From Rhodoferax sp. (lineage in GTDB: Bacteria > Pseudomonadota > Gammaproteobacteria > Burkholderiales > Burkholderiaceae_C): DNA of 28,586 bases. The notes under the pieces were generated by a model. It ran no database searches. It was not told the DNA's origin and saw nothing but the letters and a program-made list of their open reading frames with translations. Location of the stretch: contig JAIFMA010000094.1 of assembly GCA_020048795.1 (NCBI GenBank), positions 1-28,586 on the forward strand. Direction: 5' to 3'. The stretch's first letter is position 1; every line of letters begins with the position of its first letter. A program made the position numbers and the translations under genes. Positions 16,277 through 24,099 of this stretch are shown here, in pieces.

Positions 16277-17413
16277 ATGAAAATTGGTAACTTGGTAGGT
16301 TTGGTGGGCTGGCGCGGCATGGTGGGCTCGGTGCTGATTGACCGCATGCAGGCCGAGGGTGACTTTGACCTGATTGAGCCGGTATTTTTTTCGACCTCCA
16401 ACGCTGGGGGCGCAGCCCCTGCTCTGGCCAGGAATGAGACCACGCTACAGGACGGCTTCAGCATTGATGCCCTCAAACGCTGTGACATCATCATCAGCGC
16501 ACAAGGCGGTGACTACACCACGGAAGTTTTTCCCAAACTGCGAGCCAGCGGCTGGAACGGCCACTGGATTGATGCCGCATCTACGCTGCGCATGGACAAG
16601 GATGCCGTCATCATTCTCGACCCGGTCAACATGCCGGTCATCCACAGCGCCATGTCCAAGGGCGGCAACAACTGGATTGGTGGTAACTGCACCGTCAGCT
16701 GCATGCTGATGGGTGTAGGGGCCCTGTACAAGGCGGGGCTGGTAGAGTGGATGAGCACCCAAACCTACCAGGCAGCCAGTGGTGGTGGTGCGCAGCACAT
16801 GCGCGAGCTGCTGACGCAATACGGCACGCTCTTCAGCGAAGTCAAAGCCCTGCTCGATGACCCCAAGAGCGCCATCCTTGAAATTGACCGCAAAGTCATC
16901 GCCAAACAGCGCGCACTAGGTATGGCAGAAACCGCCAATTTCGGGGTTCCGTTGGGTGGCTCGCTGATTCCCTGGATTGACAAAGACCTGGGCAATGGCA
17001 TGTCCAAGGAAGAATGGAAAGGCATGGCAGAGACCAACAAAATCATGGGAATGGGCGACAGCTTTGGTTCTGCCGCGGTGCCGGTGGACGGCTTTTGCGT
17101 GCGCGTGGGTGCCATGCGCTGCCACAGCCAGGCGCTGACCTTCAAACTTAAAAAGGACGTGCCTGTAGCCGACATCGAGGCCATGATTGCAGCCGACAAC
17201 GCCTGGGTGAAGGTCGTCCCCAACACCCGTGAAGCCACCCTCAAGAATCTGACACCGGTCGCCGTCACAGGCACCATGACGATTCCGGTCGGGCGCATTC
17301 GCAAAATGGCCATGGGTCCAGCCTACCTGGGCGCATTTACCATTGGCGATCAGCTGTTGTGGGGCGCGGCAGAGCCGCTGCGACGCATGCTGCGGATTTT
17401 GTTACAGGCCTGA
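16277..17413 (+). CDS. asd: Aspartate-semialdehyde dehydrogenase
   Basis: Asd reduces beta-aspartyl phosphate to aspartate semialdehyde with NADPH, the branch point to lysine, diaminopimelate, threonine and methionine. The 378-residue length is that of the Gram-negative type. The NADP-binding motif is GLVGWRGMVGSVL (8-20). The catalytic cysteine is C138 in GGNCTVSCML, and VDGFCVRVGAMRCHSQ contains the conserved Arg/His region of the active site. ATG 16277 has AAAGG seven bases upstream. A 224-bp gap separates it from leuB and contains the Thr-rich frame and hairpins. The neighbouring order asd-fimV-truA-trpF is widely conserved in Pseudomonas and betaproteobacteria. Confidence 0.97.
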   Translation: MKIGNLVGLVGWRGMVGSVLIDRMQAEGDFDLIEPVFFSTSNAGGAAPALARNETTLQDGFSIDALKRCDIIISAQGGDYTTEVFPKLRASGWNGHWIDAASTLRMDKDAVIILDPVNMPVIHSAMSKGGNNWIGGNCTVSCMLMGVGALYKAGLVEWMSTQTYQAASGGGAQHMRELLTQYGTLFSEVKALLDDPKSAILEIDRKVIAKQRALGMAETANFGVPLGGSLIPWIDKDLGNGMSKEEWKGMAETNKIMGMGDSFGSAAVPVDGFCVRVGAMRCHSQALTFKLKKDVPVADIEAMIAADNAWVKVVPNTREATLKNLTPVAVTGTMTIPVGRIRKMAMGPAYLGAFTIGDQLLWGAAEPLRRMLRILLQA

Positions 17414-17659
17414 GTGCTTGTTGAACTTGTTCCAAGCCTGCCATCTACTGATCAAACAGGATGCGGCGGGCCGTTGTTACCCTACCACATAGAATCGTCC
17501 ATAAGCCTCTACAAAAAGGCATAGCAACAATTCATGGGCTGTCTCAGCTTGTCAGGCATGAACATTGATGCTATGGTACTTTTTATTGTCAAAAGCTGTG
17601 GTGTCATGCGCCCAAAACAGACCGTCTGCGACTGCCTGAAAAAAACCGGAGTTTACAAA

Positions 17660-20236
17660 TTGATTGCAAAGTCTCACCCATGGCCATTGAGCGCCATCGC
17701 GATTGCGGCACTTCTGGGTTTGTGGGGAACACAGGCTGCTGCCTTATCCCTTGGACGCATCAGCGTGCAGTCGGCCCTTGGAGAGCCCCTCAAGGCGGAA
17801 ATCGACATCCTTGACATCAATGCCGAAGAAGCAGCCACTTTGACCGCCAAGATTGCCACGCCTGAGACCTTCAAGGCGGCAGGACTCGACTATCACGCAG
17901 CCATGGGCAACCTGCAGAGCAGCCTGCAACGCCGGCCCAATGGCCGAGCTTTTATACGGCTCAGCAGCGACCGTACCATCAACGATCCGTTTATTGACCT
18001 GATTTTGGAGGCCAACTGGGGCTCTGGACGAATCGTGCGCGACTACACCTTGCTGTTTGATCCGCCCAATTTGCGGGAGACCAGCACTGCGGTGACCACG
18101 CTTGGGCAATTGCCTGCGCCAACGCTATCGCCGCCTGCGCCGACACGCCAGGGGGCTGTGCCGCCACCGGCAACCCGTGACGTACCGACAGCGACCACCA
18201 AGCCAGCCGGCACCGCAACCACCACGTCGAAGCCGACCCGCCCCATGGAAGGGCCAACCGTAACCGTCAAGACCGGGGACACGGCTGGGCGTATTGCAGC
18301 GACCCATAAGCCAGCCAGTGTTTCGCTCGATCAGATGCTGGTGGCCTTGATGCGCGCCAACCCCGATGCCTTTATCAGGGACAACGTCAACCGCATCAAG
18401 ACCGGCTCCGTGCTGGCACTTCCCACCGAAGAACAGGCCGCCAGCGTATCGACCGAGCAGGCCAGCCAGATGATCATTGCGCAAAGTCATGATTTCAACG
18501 ATTTCCGCCGCAAGTTCGCTGGCAGTGCCCCCGCCGCCGCCGTCGAGTCGGCCGGACGTGATGTCAGTGGCAAGGTGCAAGCCACGGTACAGGACAAAAA
18601 AACCGCGGCGGCCACCACCACCGACAAACTAACGCTGTCAAAAGGCGAGGTCCAGTCCAAGACGGGTGAAGCGCAATTGGCCCAGGCCAAAAGCGCCCGT
18701 GAGGCCGCCAGCCGGGCTGCCGAACTGACCAAAAATATCAATGATCTCAGCAAGCTCGCTGCCGCATCCGGTACTCCGGGCGCAGCCAGCGCCAGCCCCG
18801 CAGCCAGCAAGGCGGGCCTGGCGACCGTCGCCGCCGCCGTACCGGCCGTCTCGGCACCAGCGCCCGTCCCTTCGGCGCCACCCGCGGCCGCGTCTGCCCC
18901 GGCCACAACAGCCAGTGTGACAGCGTCGGCGGCTGCCAAAGTGGCTGTTTCGACTCCCCAGAAATCAGCTTCCAGGCCTGTGGCCGCGCCTGCCCCGCCC
19001 CCGCCGGAGCCCGGTTTTCTGGATGATCTGCTGGAAAACCCCCTGGTGCCTGCTGGCGCAGCGGCATTGTTGGCGCTGCTGGCAGGTCTGGGCATTTACA
19101 AGGTCAGACAGCGCAAAAAGGCAAGCCATGTCGACAGCAGTTTCATTGACCGTTCAGAGTCTTTCTTGGGTGCCAGTGGCGGTCAGAATGTGGACACCAA
19201 CGACAACCTGACCACCGGCTCCTCGATGGTTTATTCACCTAGCCAGCTCGATGCCGTTGATGAGGTTGACCCTGTCGCCGAAGCTGACGTTTATCTGGCC
19301 TATGGCCGCGACCTGCAGGCCGAAGAGATTCTCAAGGATGCCCTGCGCAACAACCCGCAGCGCCTGGCCATTCATCACAAGCTGCTTGAGATTTATGCCA
19401 AGCGGCGCGATGCAAAAGCCTTCGAGGCGATTGCCACACAAGCCTTCAATCTGACCGATGGCACTGGCTCCGATTGGGAACAAATTTGCGAAAATGGGCT
19501 GACCATAGACCCCGACAATGCCCTGTACCTACCCGGCGGGCAGCCCTTTGCCAAACCCAGCCCGCTAACCGGCCCAGCCCCTCTGGATGCCCCATCCGGG
19601 CCGCCAACCGTTGCGATGGCCCCGTACGATGGCAGCACTACCAAACCTGCGGGCGGTGCCTCAGTTGACCTGGATCTTGATCTCGATCTCGACTTTTCAT
19701 CCGATGAGCCTGTTCCGAAGGAGCCGCCAGCACCTCAGACGGTCACGCCTGCGGCAGAGCCTCTGCCTTCGATTTCCATGAATATGCTGGACTTGCCGCC
19801 TGAACTGCCTGCTGAGCCTGCGGCTGAACCAGAACCAGAACCAGAACCAGAACCGGAACCAGCGTCGACCGCTGACACATTCGGTAACAGTCTGGACTTC
19901 TCGCTGCCAGAGCCCGCTGCCAAAGCCTCGCCGGACAGCGGGGTGACCGCAGCACCGCCACCTGCGGCACCAGAAAAGTCAGCCGCACCTGCAGCACCCG
20001 ACCTGATGGAATTCGACCTCGGATCCCTGTCGCTGGACCTGGGTGATGAGCCCGTCACCGTGGCCGGCTCGCTGGCCCCGGAAGGCCAGGATCCCCTTGA
20101 AACCAAGTTGGCCCTGGCCGATGAGTTCCGGGCCATTGGTGATGATGATGGTGCCCGTGCACTGATTGAAGAAGTGATTGCCGAGTCCACCGGTGACATG
20201 AAGGCCAAAGCCCAGCTTGCTCTTTCACGGCTGTGA
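17660..20236 (+). CDS. fimV: FimV/HubP-family peptidoglycan-binding polar hub protein
   Basis: FimV proteins are inner-membrane polar hubs needed for type IV pilus assembly and twitching. TTG 17660 is chosen because GGAG (17648-17651) lies 8 nt upstream and the frame then begins with a signal sequence (MIAKSHPWPL, then AIAIAALLGLW, cleavage near QAAA/LSLG); ATG 17534 has no ribosome site. That gives 858 residues. In order: FimV N-terminal domain (ALSLGRISVQSALGEPLKAE, about 28-135), Pro/Thr-rich linker, LysM-like segment (VTVKTGDTAGRIAATHKP, about 200-255), Ala-rich region, single membrane helix (about 461-480) before KVRQRKK, TPR-like region (about 539-620), acidic Asp-Leu and Glu-Pro repeats, and the conserved C-terminal FimV domain (DPLETKLALADEFRAIGD to the end). 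The 246 bp upstream show no other gene. Confidence 0.9.
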   Translation: MIAKSHPWPLSAIAIAALLGLWGTQAAALSLGRISVQSALGEPLKAEIDILDINAEEAATLTAKIATPETFKAAGLDYHAAMGNLQSSLQRRPNGRAFIRLSSDRTINDPFIDLILEANWGSGRIVRDYTLLFDPPNLRETSTAVTTLGQLPAPTLSPPAPTRQGAVPPPATRDVPTATTKPAGTATTTSKPTRPMEGPTVTVKTGDTAGRIAATHKPASVSLDQMLVALMRANPDAFIRDNVNRIKTGSVLALPTEEQAASVSTEQASQMIIAQSHDFNDFRRKFAGSAPAAAVESAGRDVSGKVQATVQDKKTAAATTTDKLTLSKGEVQSKTGEAQLAQAKSAREAASRAAELTKNINDLSKLAAASGTPGAASASPAASKAGLATVAAAVPAVSAPAPVPSAPPAAASAPATTASVTASAAAKVAVSTPQKSASRPVAAPAPPPPEPGFLDDLLENPLVPAGAAALLALLAGLGIYKVRQRKKASHVDSSFIDRSESFLGASGGQNVDTNDNLTTGSSMVYSPSQLDAVDEVDPVAEADVYLAYGRDLQAEEILKDALRNNPQRLAIHHKLLEIYAKRRDAKAFEAIATQAFNLTDGTGSDWEQICENGLTIDPDNALYLPGGQPFAKPSPLTGPAPLDAPSGPPTVAMAPYDGSTTKPAGGASVDLDLDLDLDFSSDEPVPKEPPAPQTVTPAAEPLPSISMNMLDLPPELPAEPAAEPEPEPEPEPEPASTADTFGNSLDFSLPEPAAKASPDSGVTAAPPPAAPEKSAAPAAPDLMEFDLGSLSLDLGDEPVTVAGSLAPEGQDPLETKLALADEFRAIGDDDGARALIEEVIAESTGDMKAKAQLALSRL
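19826..19861 (+). repeat. Six tandem 6-bp units encoding Glu-Pro in fimV
   Basis: GAACCA occurs four times, then GAACCG, then GAACCA, encoding six Glu-Pro pairs in the acidic cytoplasmic part of FimV. Copy changes stay in frame, so length variation between strains would be tolerated. Confidence 0.9.
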
Positions 20237-20279
20237 CCAACGCGCATGATGGTGGGTGCCGTCAAGGCGGCTTGACACA

Positions 20280-21068
20280 GTGAGGTTGGCGCTAGGCATC
20301 AGTTATAACGGACTGGCCTACCACGGCTGGCAGAGCCAGGCCTCCGGTCGGACCGTGCAGGACAAGCTGGAGCAGGCATTGAGCGAGTTCAGCGCAATCA
20401 AAGTCGCTACGCTATGCGCCGGTCGCACCGATGCGGGTGTCCACGGTTTAATGCAGGTGATCCACTTCGATACGCCACGCGAGCGGCCAGAATCGGCCTG
20501 GGTGCGTGGCCCCAATGCGTTGTTGCCGCACGACATTGCCGTGCAATGGGCACGGGGGGTGCCTGAACAATTCCATTGCCGTGCCAGCGCATTGTCAAGG
20601 CGTTACGCCTATGTTTTGCTGGACTCCCCGGTACGCCCCAGCATCGACACCGGGCGTGTTGGCTGGGTCTATAAGGCACTGGACCTGCAACGGATGCAGC
20701 AAGCGGCGCAGCATTTGCTGGGTGAGCATGATTTCAGCTCGTTTCGCGCCAGTGCCTGCCAGGCACGGTCCCCTGTCAAGCACCTGATGCACATCAACAT
20801 CAGTCGGCGTGGTGCCTACTGGCGCTTCGAGTTTGAGGCCAATGCCTTTTTGCACCACATGATCCGCAACCTGATGGGCTGCCTGATCATGGTGGGTAAC
20901 GGACGCAAGCCGCCCGAGTGGGTGCTGGAGGTGCTGGCAGCGCGCGACCGCGATGCCGCTGCCCCCACCTTTTCACCGCACGGCCTGTATTTTGTCGGGC
21001 CACGCTACCCCGCCCACTGGGGCTTGCCAGAGTACACCAGCCTGCTCGATGGCTTGCCCGGTGTCTGA
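20280..21068 (+). CDS. truA: tRNA pseudouridine(38-40) synthase
   Basis: TruA isomerises uridines 38-40 in the anticodon stem of many tRNAs. The start is GTG 20280, giving MRLALGISYNGLAYHGWQ as in relatives; an in-frame GTG at 20256 is possible but has a poorer ribosome site, while GGCGG precedes 20280. The catalytic Asp is in AGRTDAGVHG. Other conserved stretches are RASALSRRYAYVLLD, the LLGEHDFSSFRAS loop and FLHHMIRNLMGCLIMVG. The 262-residue length is near the E. coli 270. It starts 43 bp after fimV, keeping the asd-fimV-truA order. Confidence 0.95.
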   Translation: MRLALGISYNGLAYHGWQSQASGRTVQDKLEQALSEFSAIKVATLCAGRTDAGVHGLMQVIHFDTPRERPESAWVRGPNALLPHDIAVQWARGVPEQFHCRASALSRRYAYVLLDSPVRPSIDTGRVGWVYKALDLQRMQQAAQHLLGEHDFSSFRASACQARSPVKHLMHINISRRGAYWRFEFEANAFLHHMIRNLMGCLIMVGNGRKPPEWVLEVLAARDRDAAAPTFSPHGLYFVGPRYPAHWGLPEYTSLLDGLPGV

Positions 21069-21110
21069 CAAGCACGCCCCACCCGCAACCGCTCACAGCA
21101 CAGCGCCGCC

Positions 21111-21827
21111 ATGTCCACCCAACCCGCCCTGCCAGAAAACAGCCCCCGGCGCACCCGCATCAAAATGTGCGGTTTCACGCGTGAGCAGGATGTGGATGCC
21201 GCTGTGGCCGCAGGTGCCGATGCCATCGGTTTTGTGCTGTATGCCAAAAGCCCGCGCCATGTTTCAGCCCAGCGAGCGGCCGAGCTTGCCCGACGATTGC
21301 CGCCATTCGTTACGCCGGTGCTGCTTTTTGTCAACCAAGATACTACAAAAATAAGAGCTGCTTGCGCAATGGTGGCGGGTGCTACCATGCAATTTCATGG
21401 TGACGAATCAGCGCAGGACTGTTGGTTGGCCAGTGACCAGGGCCAGCGCTTTTATCTGCGCGCGGCGCGAATTCCACTCGGTGAAGCGGGGCGCAGCTTT
21501 GACCTTTTAAAATTCGCGCAAGATTATTCACAGGCTCAAGCCATTTTGCTGGACGCGCACATTGACGGGTTTGGCGGTGGCGGGCAAACATTCAATTGGT
21601 CACTGCTGCCACCAAACGTCAACGCTCACCTCGTCTTGAGTGGTGGGCTAAAGCCTGCCAACGTGATCGACGGCATCACGCAGGTGCGGCCGCGTTGTAA
21701 AACCTTGGCCGTCGATGTCAGCTCGGGCATTGAGGTGCCCGGGCAAAAGGGCATCAAGGATGCCAGCCGAATGCGCGATTTTGTCGCTGCTGTTCGCCGG
21801 GCAGACCAACTTTTATATAACAAATAG
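21111..21827 (+). CDS. trpF: Phosphoribosylanthranilate isomerase
   Basis: TrpF catalyses the Amadori rearrangement of phosphoribosylanthranilate in tryptophan synthesis. It is a single TIM barrel of 238 residues. Catalytic residues are C20 (RIKMCGFT) and D202 (AVDVSSGIE); the phosphate-binding LSGGLKPANV is at 176-185. A non-conserved N-terminal extension of about 14 residues precedes the barrel, and ATG 21111 lacks a clear ribosome site, so the true start could lie slightly downstream. Residues ~76-93 are encoded by unusually AT-rich DNA with rare codons (ATA, AGA, ACA) that resembles the dispersed repeat found in the next three copies, although the protein is not longer there. trpB follows after 51 bp. 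Confidence 0.95.
   Translation: MSTQPALPENSPRRTRIKMCGFTREQDVDAAVAAGADAIGFVLYAKSPRHVSAQRAAELARRLPPFVTPVLLFVNQDTTKIRAACAMVAGATMQFHGDESAQDCWLASDQGQRFYLRAARIPLGEAGRSFDLLKFAQDYSQAQAILLDAHIDGFGGGGQTFNWSLLPPNVNAHLVLSGGLKPANVIDGITQVRPRCKTLAVDVSSGIEVPGQKGIKDASRMRDFVAAVRRADQLLYNK
21342..21390 (+). repeat. Degenerate copy 1 of the AGCT/GGGCTA repeat, inside trpF
   Basis: AAGAGCT (21353-21359), then 19 nt containing GCTTGCGC, then GTGCTA (21379-21384). The spacing equals that of the three other copies, but one base of each box differs. It lies wholly inside trpF without lengthening the protein, so it is the weakest member. Confidence 0.4.
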
Positions 21828-21872
21828 GCTGTTAGCCCTTATCAGAAAAGCGCTGGAAGCTATTAATTTCAT
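21826..21872 (-). repeat. Copy 2 of the AGCT/GGGCTA repeat, between trpF and trpB
   Basis: On the minus strand: AATAGCT (21864-21858), 19 nt with a central GCGC, then GGGCTA (21838-21833). It overlaps the trpF stop and fills the trpF-trpB gap, ending 6 bp before the trpB start where a ribosome site would be expected. Confidence 0.75.
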
Positions 21873-21878
21873 ACCATC

Positions 21879-23204
21879 ATGTTTGACTACCAACAACCCG
21901 ACCCGCATGGCCACTTTGGCATTTATGGCGGCAGTTTCATCTCCGAGACGCTAACGCACGCCGTCAACGAACTCAAGGCGGCTTACGCCAGGTACCAGTT
22001 TGACCCGGCCTTCATGGCCGAATTTGAGTCCGAGCTGGCGCATTTTGTCGGCCGCCCCTCACCGGTCTACCACGCCGCCCGGATGAGCCGCGAGCAAGGC
22101 GGTGCGCAAATCTTCCTGAAACGCGAAGACCTCAACCACACCGGTGCGCACAAGATCAACAACACCATCGGTCAGGCCATGCTGGCCCAACGCATGGGCA
22201 AACCGCGGGTGATTGCCGAGACCGGAGCCGGCCAGCACGGCGTGGCCACCGCCACCATCTGCGCCCGCTACGGACTCGAATGTGTGGTGTATATGGGCAG
22301 CGAAGACATCAAGCGCCAAAGCCCCAACGTCTACCGCATGAAGTTGCTCGGTGCCACCGTGGTGCCCGTCACCAGTGGCAGCAAAACATTGAAAGATGCG
22401 TTGAATGAAGCCATGCGCGACTGGGTGGCCAATGTGGACAACACCTTCTACATCATCGGCACCGTGGCAGGGCCCCACCCCTACCCGATGATGGTGCGTG
22501 ATTTTCAAAGCGTGATCGGCAAAGAGTGCCTGGTGCAAATGCCCGAGATGCTCAAAGCCGCCGGTTGCAGCAGTGCCCAGCCCGACGTGGTGGTGGCCTG
22601 CGTTGGCGGTGGCAGCAACGCCATGGGCATTTTTTACCCCTACATCGGCCATGGGAAAACCCGCCTGATCGGTGTCGAAGCCGCCGGTGCCGGTATGGAC
22701 AGCGGCAAACACTCAGCCAGCATCCAGCGCGGCAGCCCTGGCGTGTTGCACGGCAACCGTACCTATGTGCTGCAGGACGACAACGGTCAGGTAACCGAGA
22801 CGCACAGCATCAGCGCCGGGCTGGATTACCCCGGCGTTGGTCCCGAGCACGCGTTTTTAAACGACATTGGCCGCGCCGAATATGTCGGCATCACCGATGC
22901 AGAGGCACTGGAAGCCTTTCACTACCTGTGCCGCACCGAGGGCATCATCCCGGCACTTGAATCGAGCCACGCCGTGGCCTACGCCATGAAACTGGCCAAA
23001 ACCATGAGCCCGGATCAGTCGATTCTGGTGAACCTGTCGGGCCGGGGCGACAAAGACATTGGCACGGTGGCCGACTTGTCCAACGCCGACTTCTTCTGCC
23101 GCCCAAGTTGCCAGGGTCAGACCGTCAAAGGTGATGTGCAAAATGTGCCTCTAGCCCTTATTGGTAAAGCGCATACAGCTATTACTTCAGGAGCATCCCT
23201 ATGA
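21879..23204 (+). CDS. trpB: Tryptophan synthase beta chain, with repeat-derived C-terminus
   Basis: TrpB condenses indole and serine to tryptophan with PLP. The cofactor lysine is K92 in NHTGAHKINN. The phosphate loop is GGGSNAMGIF and the substrate loop is ETGAGQHGVATA. The core (residues 1-~420) is normal. The last 19 or so residues, starting near PLALIGKAHT and ending GASL, are encoded by a copy of the dispersed repeat (23145-23190) and do not resemble the usual CRPSCQGQTVKG.. ending of relatives. That gives 441 residues. The stop overlaps the trpA start as ATGA (23201-23204). ATG 21879 has no visible ribosome site because another repeat copy lies just upstream. Confidence 0.96.
   Translation: MFDYQQPDPHGHFGIYGGSFISETLTHAVNELKAAYARYQFDPAFMAEFESELAHFVGRPSPVYHAARMSREQGGAQIFLKREDLNHTGAHKINNTIGQAMLAQRMGKPRVIAETGAGQHGVATATICARYGLECVVYMGSEDIKRQSPNVYRMKLLGATVVPVTSGSKTLKDALNEAMRDWVANVDNTFYIIGTVAGPHPYPMMVRDFQSVIGKECLVQMPEMLKAAGCSSAQPDVVVACVGGGSNAMGIFYPYIGHGKTRLIGVEAAGAGMDSGKHSASIQRGSPGVLHGNRTYVLQDDNGQVTETHSISAGLDYPGVGPEHAFLNDIGRAEYVGITDAEALEAFHYLCRTEGIIPALESSHAVAYAMKLAKTMSPDQSILVNLSGRGDKDIGTVADLSNADFFCRPSCQGQTVKGDVQNVPLALIGKAHTAITSGASL
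23145..23190 (-). repeat. Copy 3 of the AGCT/GGGCTA repeat, trpB end to trpA ribosome site
   Basis: On the minus strand: AATAGCT (23183-23177), 19 nt with TGCGCTT, then GGGCTA (23157-23152) followed by GAGGC. It encodes the TrpB C-terminus and abuts AGGAG of the trpA ribosome site. Confidence 0.8.
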
Positions 23205-24052
23205 GCCGCATTGCCGCCACTTTCGCCCGGTTGCAAACACAGGGCCGCAAGGCGCTGATTCCGTTTGTCACCGCCGGCTTCCCGTTTGCCGATGTCACAC
23301 CCGAGCTGATGCACGCCATGGTGGCGGGCGGTGCCGACGTGATTGAACTCGGTGTGCCGTTTTCCGACCCCAGCGCCGACGGCCCGGTGATCCAGAAGGC
23401 CGGCGACAAAGCCCTGTCTTTTGGCATTGGTTTGACCCAGGTGCTGGAGATGGTGCGGATATTTCGCCAACAAGACGCTACCACACCCGTCGTGCTGATG
23501 GGTTACGCCAACCCGGTCGAGCGTTACAACCAGAAGCACAGCGCTACCATGTCGATAGCTGGTAATACAAAATCCACGGGGGCTAGCGGCCCTTTTGTTC
23601 GTGATGCCGCAGCCGCCGGGGTGGATGGCATGTTGATTGTGGACTACCCGCCTGAAGAATGCGAAGACTTTGCCGCCGAGCTCAAATCCCATAACATGGA
23701 CTTGATCTTTTTGCTGGCCCCCACCAGTACCGACGAGCGCATGCAGCAAGTCGCCCGCATCGCCAGTGGTTATGTGTATTACGTGTCGCTCAAGGGGGTG
23801 ACCGGCTCAGGCGCGCTCGACACCGGCGCGGTCGAGGCCATGTTGCCGCGCATTCGCACCCATGTCAGCGTGCCTGTCGGTGTCGGGTTTGGCATTCGTG
23901 ATGCGGCCACGGCGCGGGCGATTGGCAAAGTGGCTGATGCCGTGGTGATTGGCAGCAAGATCATTCAGCTGATTGACGCGCAGCCGCGTGACCGGGTAGC
24001 CAGCACCGCGCAAACCTTCCTGCGCGAGATACGCGCTGCGCTCGATTCATAA
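23201..24052 (+). CDS. trpA: Tryptophan synthase alpha chain with a repeat-derived insertion
   Basis: TrpA cleaves indole-3-glycerol phosphate and passes indole to TrpB through a tunnel. Catalytic residues are E49 (DVIELGVPFSDP) and D60 (SADGPVIQ). The phosphate-binding GVGFGIRDAATA is near the C-terminus. At 283 residues it is longer than the usual ~268-270. The excess is residues ~114-131 (SATMSIAGNTKSTGASGP), lying between ERYNQKH and FVRDAAAAGVDG and encoded by a dispersed repeat copy (23541-23592). This is near barrel loop 4, close to the TrpB contact surface. The frame is intact, so the enzyme may be functional. ATG 23201 has AGGAG at 7-nt spacing and overlaps the trpB stop. Confidence 0.96.
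   Translation: MSRIAATFARLQTQGRKALIPFVTAGFPFADVTPELMHAMVAGGADVIELGVPFSDPSADGPVIQKAGDKALSFGIGLTQVLEMVRIFRQQDATTPVVLMGYANPVERYNQKHSATMSIAGNTKSTGASGPFVRDAAAAGVDGMLIVDYPPEECEDFAAELKSHNMDLIFLLAPTSTDERMQQVARIASGYVYYVSLKGVTGSGALDTGAVEAMLPRIRTHVSVPVGVGFGIRDAATARAIGKVADAVVIGSKIIQLIDAQPRDRVASTAQTFLREIRAALDS
23541..23592 (+). repeat. Copy 4 of the AGCT/GGGCTA repeat, inside trpA
   Basis: GATAGCT (23554-23560), 19 nt, GGGCTA (23580-23585), then GCGGCCC. It has the same box spacing as copies 2 and 3, and corresponds to the extra residues of TrpA. The central GCGC box is not kept here. Confidence 0.7.
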
Positions 24053-24099
24053 TGCGCCACTGAAAACGCGATGTGGTCTCGCAAGTCTGGAGAAAAAAT

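Noticed and set aside
16137..16280. Alternative 47-codon frame whose TGA overlaps the asd ATG
   Set aside because: The ATGA overlap is attractive, but composition is ordinary (MRCSGRVRCD...) and there is no ribosome site. The Thr-rich frame is the more informative reading, though this one cannot be excluded.
17474..17495. Possible fimV promoter (TTGTTA and TAGAAT)
   Set aside because: The spacer is only 10 bp.
17534..17659. Longer fimV start at ATG 17534
   Set aside because: It would put 42 residues with several cysteines before the signal sequence and has no ribosome site; TTG 17660 has GGAG at ideal spacing.
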